Positions 32,701-45,292 of a stretch of DNA of 64,000 nt are shown here, piece by piece; positions within the stretch are counted from its first letter, which is position 1, and each line of letters begins with the position of its first letter. The notes under the pieces are model-generated. The model saw nothing but the letters and a program-made list of their open reading frames with translations. It was not told where the DNA came from and did no database searches. The DNA lies in NCBI GenBank assembly GCA_014529385.2, contig CM043966.1:89286087-89350086 (forward strand), written 5' to 3'. Position numbers and translations under genes: made by a program. This DNA is from Adiantum capillus-veneris. Its lineage: Eukaryota; Streptophyta; Polypodiopsida; Polypodiales; Pteridaceae.

Positions 32701-33048
32701 CCCGCAATGAGACTCCTAGAGCCTCTATGTTTGAAGCTCCAAAAGAGGATGCTCATTGCAAGGGATTTCTCCTTTACTATGCCTCGGGAAAGATGGAAGA
32801 GCATGATGCCTTTATTTTGTTTGACCCTGGTTCAACTCACAACTTCATGTCCATGGAGTTGACCACTAAGCTAGGCATACAAGCCCACAAGATGGGAGAT
32901 GCATTGAAAGCCAATGGAGCTATCAAGGGACAAGACGTCTCAGTTACTTCCTTAATTGGAAAATTAAGGCTTCATGTCCAAAGCTATCCAGAAAAAAAGG
33001 ATTTCTTCATCTCCCCTCTCAAACATGAGAATATTATCATTGACATTA
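32701..33048 (+). pseudogene. Protease, interrupted by an insertion
   Basis: AFILFDPGSTHNFMSMEL contains the catalytic Asp in the D-P-G form found in some plant chromoviruses. The domain continues to ENIIID, then the MITE-like sequence begins; beyond it the reading resumes with a PWFNRMDSNMKF-like frame at 33872. Confidence 0.82.
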
Positions 33049-33864
33049 GGAGAAAGTTGGACTCAATTTTGGGCCCTGTAAGAAACGCGAACTCAGCATA
33101 GAGAGAGATAATCTTGGAAAATATGACCATAGTTTTTTAGAATTCTATTTTTCATAGTACATACATAAAAGTTTTCTCGCTCACTTGAATGTATGCTCGT
33201 ACATAATGCTTTTTGAGAGCCCAACTTAAGTGTGCACAAAAATATTTCTATGTTCCTGAATCTTAATGAGTGATGTGATGTACAATGACATAAATCACAT
33301 CAAAGAAGTTTTCAAAATACAAAAAAAAAACCATGAATGCATCCGAAACATCAAAAAACCTTAGGATAGCACTTTAGAATGCTGAAATCCTATGTCTCTA
33401 GCTCAAGATATGGCATTTTTAAGCCTCGGGGCCTCATGAGGTCAGAACCAAGCGAGTAGAGGCCCTAGAGACCCCTCAGGGGCCTCTATTTGCTTGGTTC
33501 TGACTTCCTCTTAGTATTTAATATTACTTATCAATCGTTATCCAGTACGATCCATTATAATTCAAATTGCAAGTAGCTCATGAAAAGGTGATTGATGCAT
33601 GTGCGAGTTGCACACATACAAGTACCAAACTTTATAGGATAGCAACAGCGCATCATAAAAAGGCATTCGGCGCTTGTGCAAGATGTCACTATTAAGCGCC
33701 TTCTTTTTCTAGTGATAGGGATAATTTCACCCAAAAGGTTTTTATGGACATTTTCAAAAATAAGAACAAAAGATTTTTCAACGTAACATTAGCCTTCTTC
33801 CTATTGGCTAAGGAGCATTTTCTCACTAGAGCTAAAAGGCCCGAAAATGAGTCCAACTTTCTCC
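33049..33864. mobile_element. MITE-like element, 816 bp, with 27-bp terminal inverted repeats
   Basis: GGAGAAAGTTGGACTCA... at 33049-33075 is matched in reverse complement at 33838-33864 (about 25 of 27). Flanked on both sides by TA (33047-33048 and 33865-33866), compatible with a Tc1/mariner (Stowaway-like) TA duplication, although the terminal bases are not the usual Stowaway ones. No ORF. It contains a strong internal hairpin at 33439-33507. Confidence 0.75.
33439..33507. other. Long hairpin inside the MITE-like element
   Basis: Arms of about 27 bp (aggtcagaaccaagcg... / ...cgcttggttctgac-type) pair with two or three mismatches around a ~14-base loop. Confidence 0.85.
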
Positions 33865-34099
33865 TAATGGGCACCATGGTTTAACCGCATGGATTCCAAC
33901 ATGAAATTCCTTGAAAGGAGAATCTACTTCACCTATAGGGAAGAGAGCATGTACATAGATGCTAATGAGTCAAGGAACACCTTATCCTTGCAATAAAGGA
34001 AATCAAGAGGAATTAGAGTTGTCTAATTTCCTAAATGGATCCCAAGATGTTTTCATTGTTTGACATCCCTAGTGAGATACCTCTAAAATGAGGGATGAT

Positions 34100-34700
34100 G
34101 ACCATGCAATTGATCTCCTATCAGGAAGCTCACCGCCTAACAAGCCTCCTTATCAAGTTTCATAAGCTCAACAAGAGGAGATCATGAGGCAAGTACATGA
34201 ATTGGTGGAAAGGGATGGTGAGGTCTACTCCTGTCCATTTTGTTCGCCATTACTTTTAGTGCAAAAGAAAGACAACACATATCAAATGTGTGTTGACTAT
34301 AGAGCACTACATAAGATTACTATCAAGAATAGATTTCCCGTGCCGCGGGTAGAAGATCTATTTGATAAGTTACAAGTTTTGGCATGACAAATGCTCCGGA
34401 CACATTCAAACTCACGATGGACAAAAATCTTCAGGCCATTCAAATTTTGTTGAGGGTTACAAGCAACAGCTCCAGGTAATCTTTCAAGTTGTGAGAGAGA
34501 ATTAGCTTTTCATTAATCAAAAGAAAAGTGAATGTTTCCTACAAGAGATTCAATATTTAGGTCACATTATCTCTAAAGATGGCACCCGTATGGATCCAAC
34601 AAAGGTAGAGATAATAAAAGGATGGCCTAATCCAAGGAATCTACAGGAGGTACAAAGCTTCATAGGTATGTGTGCATACTATAGATGCTTCATAGAAACA
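34100..34700 (+). pseudogene. Reverse transcriptase with an internal deletion
   Basis: FCSPLLLVQKKDNTYQMCVD, KITIKNRFPVPRVEDLFDKL, then directly FGMTNAPDTFKLTMD: about 50 residues that normally carry the first catalytic Asp are missing at 34380. The YxDD box is also not recognisable. Later: FLQEIQYLGHIISKDGT and VQSFIGMCAYYR. Confidence 0.85.
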
Positions 34701-35200
34701 ATTCTTGCTAATAGCAGGCCCATTACATGACTTAACAAAGAAGAACGTTAAGTATTCATGGATTGCAAAAGTGCAAGAAGCTTTTGAGAAGCTTATCTCT
34801 CAACGTGTGCTGACACTATTAGATCTCTCAAAGACATTTGAGGTCCAATGTGATGCTTGTGGTGATTGCCTTGGAGCTGTTTTGCTTCAAGAAGGGCATG
34901 CGATAGCATATGAGAGTCAAATACTCAACTCCGATAAGTGAGTATGGGAAAATACGAAAAAGAGCTACTAGCTATTCTATATGCCCTAAACACGTGGAAA
35001 CGCTATCTCTTGGGGACTCATTCATCCTACGAATGGATCACAAAGCCTCAAGAACTTCATGACGCAAACCAAGCTCTCCGACAAACAAATGAGGTGGGAA
35101 ATTTTTCTTTTGCAATTTAAATTTCATATTGCTCACATTGTTGGCAAGCACAATCAAGTGGTCGATGCACTTTCACAAAATGACCAAGGGTAAATGTGGT
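34701..35200 (+). pseudogene. RNase H remnant
   Basis: AGPLHDLTKKNVKYSW, FEVQCDACGDCLGAVLLQEG (first Asp), then in another frame GKYEKELLAILYALNTWK (Glu). The third block is degenerate. Confidence 0.82.
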
Positions 35201-35279
35201 GTCTATAGCAACTCACAATGATCTATCTTTTATGATAGATGAGTATGCTATTGACCAAGACTTTATATATGTAATTACA

Positions 35280-36230
35280 ACCTTTGCAATAGGGAAGAAA
35301 AAAGAACCATTCACCTTGAAGGATGATTATCAGGCTATGTGTTAATCACCCAAACAATACAAAAGTCATGTATGAAACCCATACTTCTCCTTATGCGGGG
35401 CAAAGAGGGATTCTATAGTCTACTCTTCAAGGAGTAGAAATGTATTTTTGTTGGTCTACCATGGAAAGTAAACATACAAGAGTATGTTTCAAAATGCATG
35501 GTATACCAAAAGTTGAAATTTGATCGAGGGAAGCAACTTGGATTGTTTCAGTCGACATGCTTAACAAGAAAACACACTCTATGCCTGTCAAAAAGACTAT
35601 TAAGGCACATCAAATGGCAACCCTCTTCAGATCTCAAAGTTTCAAGCATCATGGCTTTCCAACATTCATAGTGTCGGACAAAGATCCTAGAATGACCACA
35701 ATAATTTCTAGAAGGGTCTCTTTGAGAATCTAGGAAGTAGATTAAATTTTTCTGTCGGTCTATCATCCACAAATGGATGACCAAAGTGAAATAACTAATC
35801 TAGCAATTCTTGATCTACTAAAAGCCTACATCATGGAAGTGGATCAACATTCTCAATGAGAGAAGTACCTACCTCTTATGGAGTATGCGTACAATGACAT
35901 TGTACATACTTCTATGGGGAAGGTTAAGGAAAGTCCCTTACTACTTAAAGTACATGGGAAGATCTTCACTGCTGATGAATATAGCTGAGAATCACAAGAA
36001 TCTTTTCCAAAGATTAAAGAGGTTATATCCATCTCAAAGCAATGGCAAAAGGGCTACTACTAATAAGCATAGAAGAGCTTTAGCCGTTACGAAACATGAT
36101 TGGGTCTTGCTAAAGTTTCTCAAGGCTCGTCCAAGGCATACTACGGGCAAGAATCCTATGGGCCACCAAGAGTATTATGCTAAACTAGCAAAAAGATACT
36201 ATGTTCCTTTTTAAATTCTTAAGCCAAGCA
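35280..36230 (+). pseudogene. Integrase remnant
   Basis: KKTIKAHQMATLFRSQSF, FPTFIVSDKDPRMT (second Asp), VYHPQMDDQSEITNLAI (Glu in QSE) and EYAYNDIVHTSMGK, then a basic C-terminal part (HRRALAVTKHDWVLLKF). Several frame changes. Confidence 0.85.
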
Positions 36231-36375
36231 ATGAGATGACTTATCAATTAGAGTTGTCCCAACCATTGGCTCATGCACCATGTTTTCCATTAGAGCCTAC
36301 GTAAGCCTTACAAAGGGGCGTCATCAAAAGAAGCAATAGTTGCAGACCCTCCAAAAATCAAAGATCAAGAAGACG

Positions 36376-36612
36376 TACTTCAATCTGAGTCCATTCTATG
36401 ACATGAAGACAAGGTATTAAGAAACGGTAAGATTATTTGATGATATCTTATTAAGTTAAAGAATTATCCTTTTAAAGATGCTAAATGGATGCAAGGGACC
36501 TAGCTTAAGGATAATATGAAGCTTGTCAATGCTTACAATGATGCTAAATGGATGCAAGGAACCTAGCTTAAGGATAATATGAAGCTTGTCAATGCTTACA
36601 ATGATGCACTAG
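36376..36612 (+). pseudogene. Chromodomain remnant with tandem duplication
   Basis: QSESIL-HEDKVLRNGKII, YLIKLKNYPFKDAKWMQGT: chromodomain-like C-terminus of integrase. 36477-36539 is duplicated at 36540-36602 (63 bp, phase-neutral), repeating DAKWMQGT through LVNAYND. Confidence 0.75.
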
Positions 36613-39330
36613 AGTAAGCATATGAAAATGCATTTTAAATGAAAAATGTTTTTGTCTTATAAGACTAGTTCTCTTTTTATTGTGCACAAATTTAAATAGT
36701 ATGCATGCTTAGGATCATGTTTGTGGTGACGACGTCTCACAAACACCAAGCAGAACTTGTCACTCTAATTTGGAAGTATGATATAGACTAAGGAGAAGAC
36801 ATGCTTGCAGCAGCTACATCTCCCAAGCACCAAATGGATTAGTCATCCATCTTGGAATGCTATCGTAGGGTAACAAGGGATCATCTACCCTATAAGCCTT
36901 CACAATGGCATGGATAATAAGAGCTTTTGCTCAGGGTTGTCAATGTGAAAGCGGGTGTATGTCACCCACAATTATGGTTCTCATTGGTAATAATACCATA
37001 CCAATGACCTCTTGAAATTGCCATATTAGGTATTCACCATTGTGGTGGTGTCCACGATGATCATGAGTTTGCATCATTAGCGTTTGGAATGGCAATGTGA
37101 ATACAATTATGTAAGAATGTTAGCAATGGCCATAAGCACACATTTTCCACACACATGGACATAGACACTAGGTATCTAAAGTGCACAAAATCAAATGTTT
37201 CTTTCTCAATATCACAAAAAAAACATGGACACATTGTCCACGCTTCTCTCTCATAGTCCACTCCTCTTTCCTCAACACTATATCACACGGGGTCTTCAAT
37301 GAAGATGGAACAGTGGGATCAAGGGCGAGCAAGTAGGGTGCACGATTCAATTATTGGTGTACATCATCAAATGGTAATGTCCAAGTTTACGTTTTCCTAT
37401 TTGTGTTTACTAGATAATAATATCTTTTTCCATAGATGACATCAAGAGCTACGTGCCCACATGGTTAGGATGTCTGCCTGTTAATGGGAAAGTCAGGCGA
37501 CGACCTCGGCATTTTTTTTGCCTGTCCATTTGTCTCAAGATCCCCACGCTCAACCTAATGACGTCATTCCCATTGCTCAACCACATTTAAGGCCCGGTTC
37601 AGACTAGACGGATGAAAAGCCTCGCTTAGGGGTGTGTAGGTGGAATGGTGAATACCGGTTTGTTGCAACAAAAATCATCTTCCTTCGGGCCCTCCTTTTT
37701 TCTTTCGACCCCCCCCCCCCCCCCCCCCCCCCGGGGAGCTGCTTCTCACAACCCCTCAATCTTTTTCACTTTTCCACCTCTAGCACTATTTAGACAACGT
37801 GGCGGTAGAACTGCATTAGAGTTTTCTTCCACCGGCATCATCTGAAAATAGCCTAAGACCTCTTGTGACTTAGTGGTTTAGCTCCTCAAATCTCTCTCTC
37901 TCCGTCCTGTGTGTGTGTGTGTGTCCGTAGGACAGGTTGGTTGACTACTAGTATTAATGCATTGATGAGAGTCGATATTGATCTGTTGTTGGGAGTCAAA
38001 GACATTTTGTCTACATATAGTAGATTGTAGTGTAGAGAAATGCAAAAATTAACTTGGACTTCTGACCTAGCATTGAGTAGGCGTCTTGTTCAAGTGTGCA
38101 AGATAGAGAATGTTGTTGGAAATGACACAAACCATAGATCATATAGAGTGTGTGTCATACAAAATTTCCATATAGAAGTATGGTACAGAGTTGGCACTCT
38201 ATCTCTCCAAAAATTATAAGAAAAGAAAGCCATGCCCTAACCTGTAGTTGAATTGTGTAGACCAAGCAAACACATAGACATGTAGATTTGGATGCAAATG
38301 AAGAGCCTTTACAATTTATTGCCACATAGTTTTTTCAATGGTTTGTAGATGATTTTGTTATTGATTTTCTCCCTTTCTTATAGAATTCTCTAAACAAGTC
38401 ATTTTTAAGATTGTAAATGGGAAGACTTTGTCTTCGTGCCTATATTGATAGTTTTGACTGCTTGCCAAATGTTCTATATTACCAAATGAATCCTTCTTTC
38501 ACTCTGGCAGATCATACGCATAGAGTCCTACAACACAAAGTATCTGAGCGAGATGCCACTCTCTTGTTTCTAACATGGGATCTTCCCAAGTTTTCTTAAG
38601 ATCCTTTGGTATAGAATCAAGCATGGTCCTCCTCTATGATGATAATCCTAGAAATCCCTTTGCAACCTGTTAAAGGTTGATTCATACTTGAGAGATTAGA
38701 TTCCTCATCTAAAGAGCTCTTTTTGCAAGAACCTGAACCCATATCTCTTGACCTCTCTTCACAACATTGTTTGCATCAGTGACCATACGTGTTGCACCAC
38801 ATTTGAAGTACAAGCATAACATGTGTCTCCAAGATTATTCAAGCCCTATTTTGTCTATCTTGTGGGAAGGTACCCAATCAAGAAGAATTGATATGCACCA
38901 CTTTTTGGTATGTGGAGCTTGCATGGAGAAAGGAATCGCTTATGATTAGTTTAGTCCTCTATTTATATGGAAGAGATATCAATGAATTATAGAGTTTCTT
39001 TTTTAGCTTGGTCGATCAAATTCTCCTCACTTTCTCTCTTGTTACTCTCTATTGTTGTATGCTCCCCTTGTGCCATGGTGTGCCCCCGGCACCATCCTCC
39101 ATAGCCACCTTCCCCTACTACACACACTATTAGAGCCTAGGAGGTTGGCAAAGAGGTCGGCAAGGAGGCATAATTGTAGGTGCATTTTGAAACGCCACTC
39201 AAGTAGTGTAGGCATGTGACATTGCAGCAAGTAATTCCACAGACGAAATTCTAAAATACTATAGGTGTTGCAACAAAAAACTTGTCATTAGGCAAAAAAT
39301 TTCGAAACGCTTTTTATTGCAGTAGTACCA
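36613..39330. other. No gene recognised
   Basis: Short frames only. Holds a C-homopolymer at 37709-37732, (GT)n at 37908-37925, and a tRNA-like phrase at 37440-37500 (acatggttaggatgtctgcctgttaa) followed by a T-run that might be a SINE relic. Confidence 0.5.
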
Positions 39331-39436
39331 AAATTCCTCTCCTCTCTCCTTCACTATAGCTTGTCTATGCCTACATCCACCATAGATCCAACACCAACAA
39401 GTGGTATTAGAGCCTATGGTTTTGTCTTGGGCAAAG

Positions 39437-39720
39437 GGCTCGGGGGGTCACTATGTATAAATTGTGTATATCATGTGCGTTCAAGGACTATTTTCTCAAC
39501 TCCTTATCAGTGAAATTTTTACAAATAAAATACACCCTTTTCGTATTCAATCTGTAATTTTCTCTCCCAATTCCTATTTATGGTACCCTTTTGTATGTGA
39601 AAATGTGAGAAAAAATGAAATTTAACAACCCCGTCTGTTGCACTCACGTGATAGTCACATAATTATTTAGTGAACCCCCCCCCCCCCCCCCCCCCCCTCC
39701 CCCCCCGAGGCAAAGGGAGC
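39437..39720 (+). repeat. Diverged copy of copia 3' untranslated region
   Basis: Similar to 21763-22020: gg-tcactatgt, atcatgtgcgttcaa, ttgcactcacgtgat and the final C-rich/G-rich stretch occur in the same order and spacing. Contains a C-run at 39675-39697. Confidence 0.7.
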
Positions 39721-40781
39721 AAATCTAAATTCTTGGCAAAGCTAGCTTATGTAGATTATGCTGACCCTAGCGGGCATTGTGAGAGCACCTTGTTGTTTCA
39801 AGGCAACTCCTTCTCAATGCTGGACAAAGTGGGGCAGTGAAGGAAGTCTTCATACCAAAAAACATTGCCGCATCGAGCCTCTTGTCGATGCAGACAGAGT
39901 TGAAGACGGTGGAACTGGAAGCAGCCATGGCTCACTAATCACAGGATCCAAGCCGCTGAAGAGAATGAAGGGAATGGTGTTGCTTCTGTTGCAGTTGGTG
40001 TTTCAGCTCACTCAATTATTCACGAGTATGGGACTCTACTATGGCTGCTATAACGAGCGCTGGTGAGATAGAAGCCACCCACTGCAATAGGCCATGGCAC
40101 ACACACACACAAAGGCAATGTGTGTATCGCTTGCCATCAAGAGTGATGTCAGCCATTTCATCCATGTCGTTTTTATTTTTATTATCAATGTTTTTCATTT
40201 AAAGCCTTCAATGATTTTTTGGCCTTAAGAGATAGTTCACACAATATGGTGTCTACAATAGATTATTATTGACGTGAATGGCTTGTCCTGCATCTGTCTC
40301 CAAGGAAATATGTTTCTTGTCCTGCATGTGTCTCCATGAGTATGATTATACTTTTGTTAATATGAAAGATTATGTATTAAAGGGATTAGACACTACCTTG
40401 TCTAAGATAATCATAGACCGGTCAGACCTTCCCAAAGATGAAGCCCCATTTTTTGTTGATCGCGTCTCATGAGGTTAATGGGTAAATCTAAACCCAAGGC
40501 TAGCTAGAGTAAGCCAAAAACTCTAGGGTTTGGGAGTAAACCAAAAATCCATGTTTGGTGGCTACGTTTACCTCCACCCACAAGAAAGGGGAGGATCTCT
40601 TGGTAGTGCCAGGTTATGGGTAAAACTAAAACCCTTGGTTGTGAGAAAACCTAAAACTCACAATTTACAAGTATGCCAAAAACTCGTGGTTGGGAGCACC
40701 TAAAACTCTGTGTGTCATGAGTGAGGTAGTCTAGTTCTAGGGGGTGTTGTGACGACATTTATGCCAAGTTTGGCTAAAGGG
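39721..40781 (+). other. Internal region of the copia-like remnant, no recognised gene
   Basis: Short frames (39758-40066, 40278-40472) without known motifs. 40480-40740 has repeats around ccaaaaactc/aaaactc. Confidence 0.45.
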
Positions 40782-40939
40782 GATGATTGTTGGGATTTTT
40801 TTTTCCGAGAAAAAGATCCTTCTATTAGTTAATGAAAACTGCCCATAGGGCTACATCCACCTCTGCGAGAGAGGGCTACAACAAGCATGATGGGGAGACT
40901 CTCCCAATGAAAAAACAGCATATATACAATGAGGCTAAA

Positions 40940-43900
40940 TCAAGAGATGGGAGGAGGGAAGAGCCACACAGGTGGACAGTAGTGCCATCTGAGCACCCCC
41001 TGGACTATAGTGTAGAAAGGCCCAGGGCGCCAGAGCCGAAGGAAAGCCTTGCGGTGCTCCTGCATGCGATCGGAGCTGCTCTGTAGTCCCTCAACCTGTC
41101 CTCTGAGAGTATGGATCAGCTCTAGACAAAAGTCACAAACAGTCTCTGCTGGTGGCACAGGGCGAGCCTCAAAGATGAGAAAACAGTGGGCCCGCCAAAT
41201 GAACCAGAGAGCTAGGCCGCTGATGAGCTCCCAACACTCCTCTCTCTCACTGCACCACTCCTGTGGAGTAAGCTCTATAGTAGGCTGGAGTGTAGGTCGC
41301 CCCCCCTGCATCACTATCATCCTGCTGGTGGAAGATAGCTCAAACTGAAGTGCCGGGCCCGTGAGGGTGGACCAAGCCGCTGCCCCCCAAGTGTACTATC
41401 GAGCTGTGGAGAGGGCAGGCATCAGCCGAAGAACTCATAGCCACACCTGCTGGGCCGAGGGATAGTCCCAAAGACAGTGACGCTGACTTTCCACCAACTG
41501 GTCACAGGCTGCACATGCGGCCGAGAGACCACTATGCACAAGCCAGCTCCCTACTGCTGTGGCTCTGTGTGCAACCAGCCACTGGAAAAAAGTGACGCGC
41601 CTCGGCTGTCTGGAGTCCCACAGCCTCTGTCAAAAAGCTACCAAGAACTCGATTGCGAGGCCCTCCTCCTGCCAATGACGTGCTGTAGCGAGGCGGGCCT
41701 CTCTCTGTGCTGCAAGTATGTGATGTCCAAGCCGAACAGTGTACTGAAAGAAGGGGACTCCTGGGCGGTCTGCAGAAGAGAAGGGGTCCCTCCATAGCCA
41801 CTCACTAGGATCCCACTGTACTCGTGCCAGTGGACAACACTCCCAAGCCCATAGCCTCCAATGTCCAGTCTCAAGAGCTGTTGGGTCAGGGTCTATGACG
41901 CAAGTCCTCCCACAGATGCCCACAACTCGGATCCTCTGGAAACAACACTCTGCTACCTGCGGGGCCTCTACTGCAACTCGCTCTAATCGTCCCCCACCCT
42001 GAGGCTCGAAGAACAGGGCTGGGACAGTCTCTGAGCAAGCCCTGACTGAAATGAGAACCTCCAGCCGTGTGAAGGCTCCCATCCACCGGGGTGCTACTAG
42101 CTCGTGAGGCGTGAGCCACTCAGCTGGAACTGACTCTAAGATGTCCTGACACATGCTCTGCATCCCTCTCAGGCCCTGTAGCTAGACATCCTGCACCTCC
42201 TCTGACAAACCTATGAACTCTAGCCAGTCACCTAGAGAGCGCGCTGGACCTGCTGCCATGGGACCCCAAGAAACATGAGGCCGACTCCCAACAAAGTGGC
42301 CTCTTTGAGTGCTAACCATGGGGTTCCAGACGAGGGGCTGCCATAGGCGCTCCTCCATGCACGTCGGCTGTCTTTGCTCTAGGCCATGCCGTAAGAGCTC
42401 CCAAGATCGAAATAAACTCATAGCAAATCGGTCCTCCAGTCTCCTACTCAAACCAACTCGGTGCAACTCTGTAAAGATCCATCTGGTCAAAGGTTGCCAA
42501 GGGCCTCCTGACTGAGGCACCTTGGCACGAAGCCTCTGCAGCAAGAACTCCTTCTAGGGCTCCTCGCCTGGAAGAAGTCCTCTGACAACAAACTTCCCAA
42601 GAAGGGCTCTGCTCTGCTGTGCAGGATCAATGATCCCAAGCCCTCCCTGAGAACAAGGAAGTGTGATGACCGACAAAGCCACCTTGGCTCGGGCAATCTG
42701 AGTGTCACGACCTGACCAAAGGAAGTTCCTGATCAGCCTCTCTACCTGGCTGATACAAGAACTCGAGAAGATCCAGCAAGAAGTGATGTACCACATAGTC
42801 GCCAACAACACCTGGTTGGCAACTACTACTCTACCAGCTAGCGAAAGTCGTGCTGAGCTCCAATGTAACAGCTTGCTCCTGATGGACAATAGAAGAGGAG
42901 AAATCTGCTGCTCGGGGGACAAGTCCAGACCAACCTGACAACCCAAGTACCGAACTGTAGTCCCTGGAGGAATCCACCTGAAACTCTCTCCTGGCATCCA
43001 ATCTGGCACAAGAGCACTGCCAACCGAGAAAGCCACTGTCTTTCTCCAGTTGATCAATGCGATCGATGCATAGCAGAAGGTCTCCAAAGACTACTCACAT
43101 CTGTGTAGATTGGCCTCCTGGCCCTCTAAGTACAAGGCTGAGTCATCGGCAAACTCAGCCTCTAGAAGCTCATCTCCCCGTATAGGGAGTGCTAAGCCCC
43201 TCAGACCAACCTGCTGTGACACCAAAAATCTGCTCATCGCCTCCGCATAGAACATAAAGAGAAAGGGGGAAAGAGGACAAACCTGTCTGACAGATCGTGT
43301 GAGCATGAAGCGCTCACCTCTACCTTCTACCAAAAGCACCTGACTGTGAGCCTGTCTGTACAAAGATGACACCCCTCTGATCCAAGCATCCGAGAAGCCC
43401 ATCCTGCGTAGAGTGCCCTCTAGAAAGTCCCAGTCAACTTTGTCGTATGCCTTCTCAAAATCGAGAAGAAGAATCACAAGGTCCTCCCCACGGAGCCGTG
43501 CCAGGGCAGAAGCCTCCCAGAAAGTGACGATGTTGTCAAGGATACTGCGTTCCTTGACAAAAACTGTCTGAGTCCCATGTATAAGGCTCTCCAAAAGTGG
43601 CTGAATCCTCAAACTCAGAGCCTTGGCAAGAATTTTGTAGGCTGAGTTGAGGATGGTGATGTGGCGCCACTGTCGAATCTCATCCAAGGAGCCACCCTCC
43701 TTTGGAATAAGGTAAATCAGTCCCTCACTCATGCTATCCGGCATCACTCCTGTGTGCAGAATGTACTGAAAGGCGCTACAAAGATCTGGGCCAAGCAGGT
43801 CCCAGTACTCCAAGAAGAAGCTGGGAGTCAGCCCATCCTCACCGGGACAGCTACCACAAGGGAGGGCCCTAAGAGCCGTGTGCAGCTCCTTAAGCTGAAG

Positions 43901-45292
43901 AGGCATCTCTAGCCTCTGGCACATCTCCTCAGTCACAAGACAAGGCATCTGTGCCCAAACCTGCTCCCTGCATGCCTCCTTTCGCTCTGACTCGGGCTCA
44001 GCCGACAGTAACTCACGGTAAAAGTCAGTAGCAACTGCACGCATATCCTCGGGCTCACAGACAATTGACCCATCGGGTCTCCTCAATTGATTGACCTTGG
44101 CATGCGAGTGCCGAGGTCCCACTGTCTCAAAAAAAGCACGTGTAACTCTGTCACCCACCTGAGTCCACTGAGATGCCTGTGAGTGAAAGGAAAACTCATG
44201 ACACCTCTCCTCTGTGTAAGTAAGCTCCTGTCGAGCCTGCTATAACTGCTCCTCCAACCATGGACTGTCTGGATGCTGCTCCTCCATCCTTTTTAGTGAA
44301 GCGATGCCTCGTCTAAGACGCTCCTTCTCCTCTCTCGCTGCAGCCAGTCGAGCCAGAGATTCCTGGAGAAAAAAGTGGCTAAGCTGAGCTAGGCCTAAGG
44401 CCACTCTGTCTGCAGGTAGAGCCTAGCTGTCCATGCCCTCTGTCCAGAGAGCCTCTACCCTCTCTCTGAGTGCTGAGTCCAACAAGACCCGCTCTAGGAT
44501 GCGAAGCATCGTGCTCCCACTCCTCTACCTGTCTACCACTGTGAGGATCACTGGTGCATGGTCTGAGAAGGATGTCCCTGCCAGGATGCCCACTGATCCC
44601 CCCAGGTCACTGAAGTAGTCACTAGTGTAGAAGCGATCTATCCGCGATAGATTCACTCCTCCCACTCTGCGGTCCGATCTAGAGAAGGCAAGACTCTCTG
44701 GAGGCCTCACAAAGCCAAAATGCTGCCATGTATCTGAGACCCTCAAAGTCACACACAACCTCTCCCAAGCTGCTAACTCGACTCCATGCACAGTAGCATG
44801 GCTGCCTCCGATCTTGTCAAAAGGGTCCTCCAACATGTTGAAGTCCCCTCCTACACACCAATGGTCAACCTGTGGTAAAGACTCAACAATCTGTGACCAA
44901 AACTCTGCACGAGCACTCGCCACATTGGGCGCATAGATGTTCAGTAAGCCCACAAGGCCACCCTGAACCTGCATAGTAATCCACTGAGCCCTGCCTGGCA
45001 CAATAATCCCTCTGCCCACAATGGCCTGCTGCAATGAGTCCGCAATAGTCATACATACCCCTCCCTGGATGCCTCCAGGTCCAAAAGCAGCTGACCAAAA
45101 GGTATCATAACGTCCACGCAAAATCTGACCACATCGCCGAATGCGGCTCTCAGACAAATGGTGCTCCTGAAGCATAAGGAGGTAATTCTCTCCTCCCACA
45201 AGGCAACGCTGAAGCTCCTGACGCAATCAGCCCCGCTGTCGCTGAAACTGGGGTCCGCCTAGTCCTTGCACGTTCCACGAGAGGATCCTCAT
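40940..45292 (-). pseudogene. LINE ORF2: endonuclease and reverse transcriptase
   Basis: ATG at 45292 (MRILSWNVQGLGG, the usual plant LINE endonuclease start), then an early TGA at about 45226 (CGA type). Endonuclease: LLMLQEHHLS, VCMTIADS, VGGDFNMLEDPFDKIGG (catalytic GDFN), RIDRFYTSDYF and SFSDHAPVILTV (SDHxP). RT at 44158-43091: GSCPGEDGLTPSFFLEYW, LIPKEGGS, RHITILNSAYKILAKAL, ILLLDFEKAYDKVDWDFL, VCPLSPFLFMFYAEAM and the box EFADDSALYL (FADD). After a stop, 43087-42554 continues (RTVAFSVGSALV-like, GTTVRYLGCQVGL). Near 41540-41450 a zf-RVT region (CAACDQLVESQRHCLWDYP). About six stops or frame changes. Confidence 0.92.

Larger units (their letters stand above)
31032..36612 (+). mobile_element. 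Decayed Ty3/gypsy chromovirus
   Basis: Plus-strand order: LTR end (to 31090), primer site, gag, zinc knuckle, protease, RT, RNase H, integrase, chromodomain. A MITE-like insertion splits the protease and ~150 bp of RT are deleted. No 3' LTR was recognised after 36612, and the 5' LTR is represented only by its last ~60 bp. Premature stops are frequent and mostly of the CAA/CAG/CGA type. Confidence 0.85.

Noticed and set aside
33692-33877. Minus-strand 61-codon frame containing a peptide also found at 33050
   Set aside because: The similarity is explained by the inverted terminal repeats of the MITE-like element.
37440-37500. tRNA-like phrase followed by a T-run
   Set aside because: Box B is not recognisable, so neither a tRNA gene nor a SINE can be supported; noted only in the region entry.
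37709-37732. C-homopolymer (also 39675-39697)
   Set aside because: Not a feature by itself; length may be inaccurate in the assembly.
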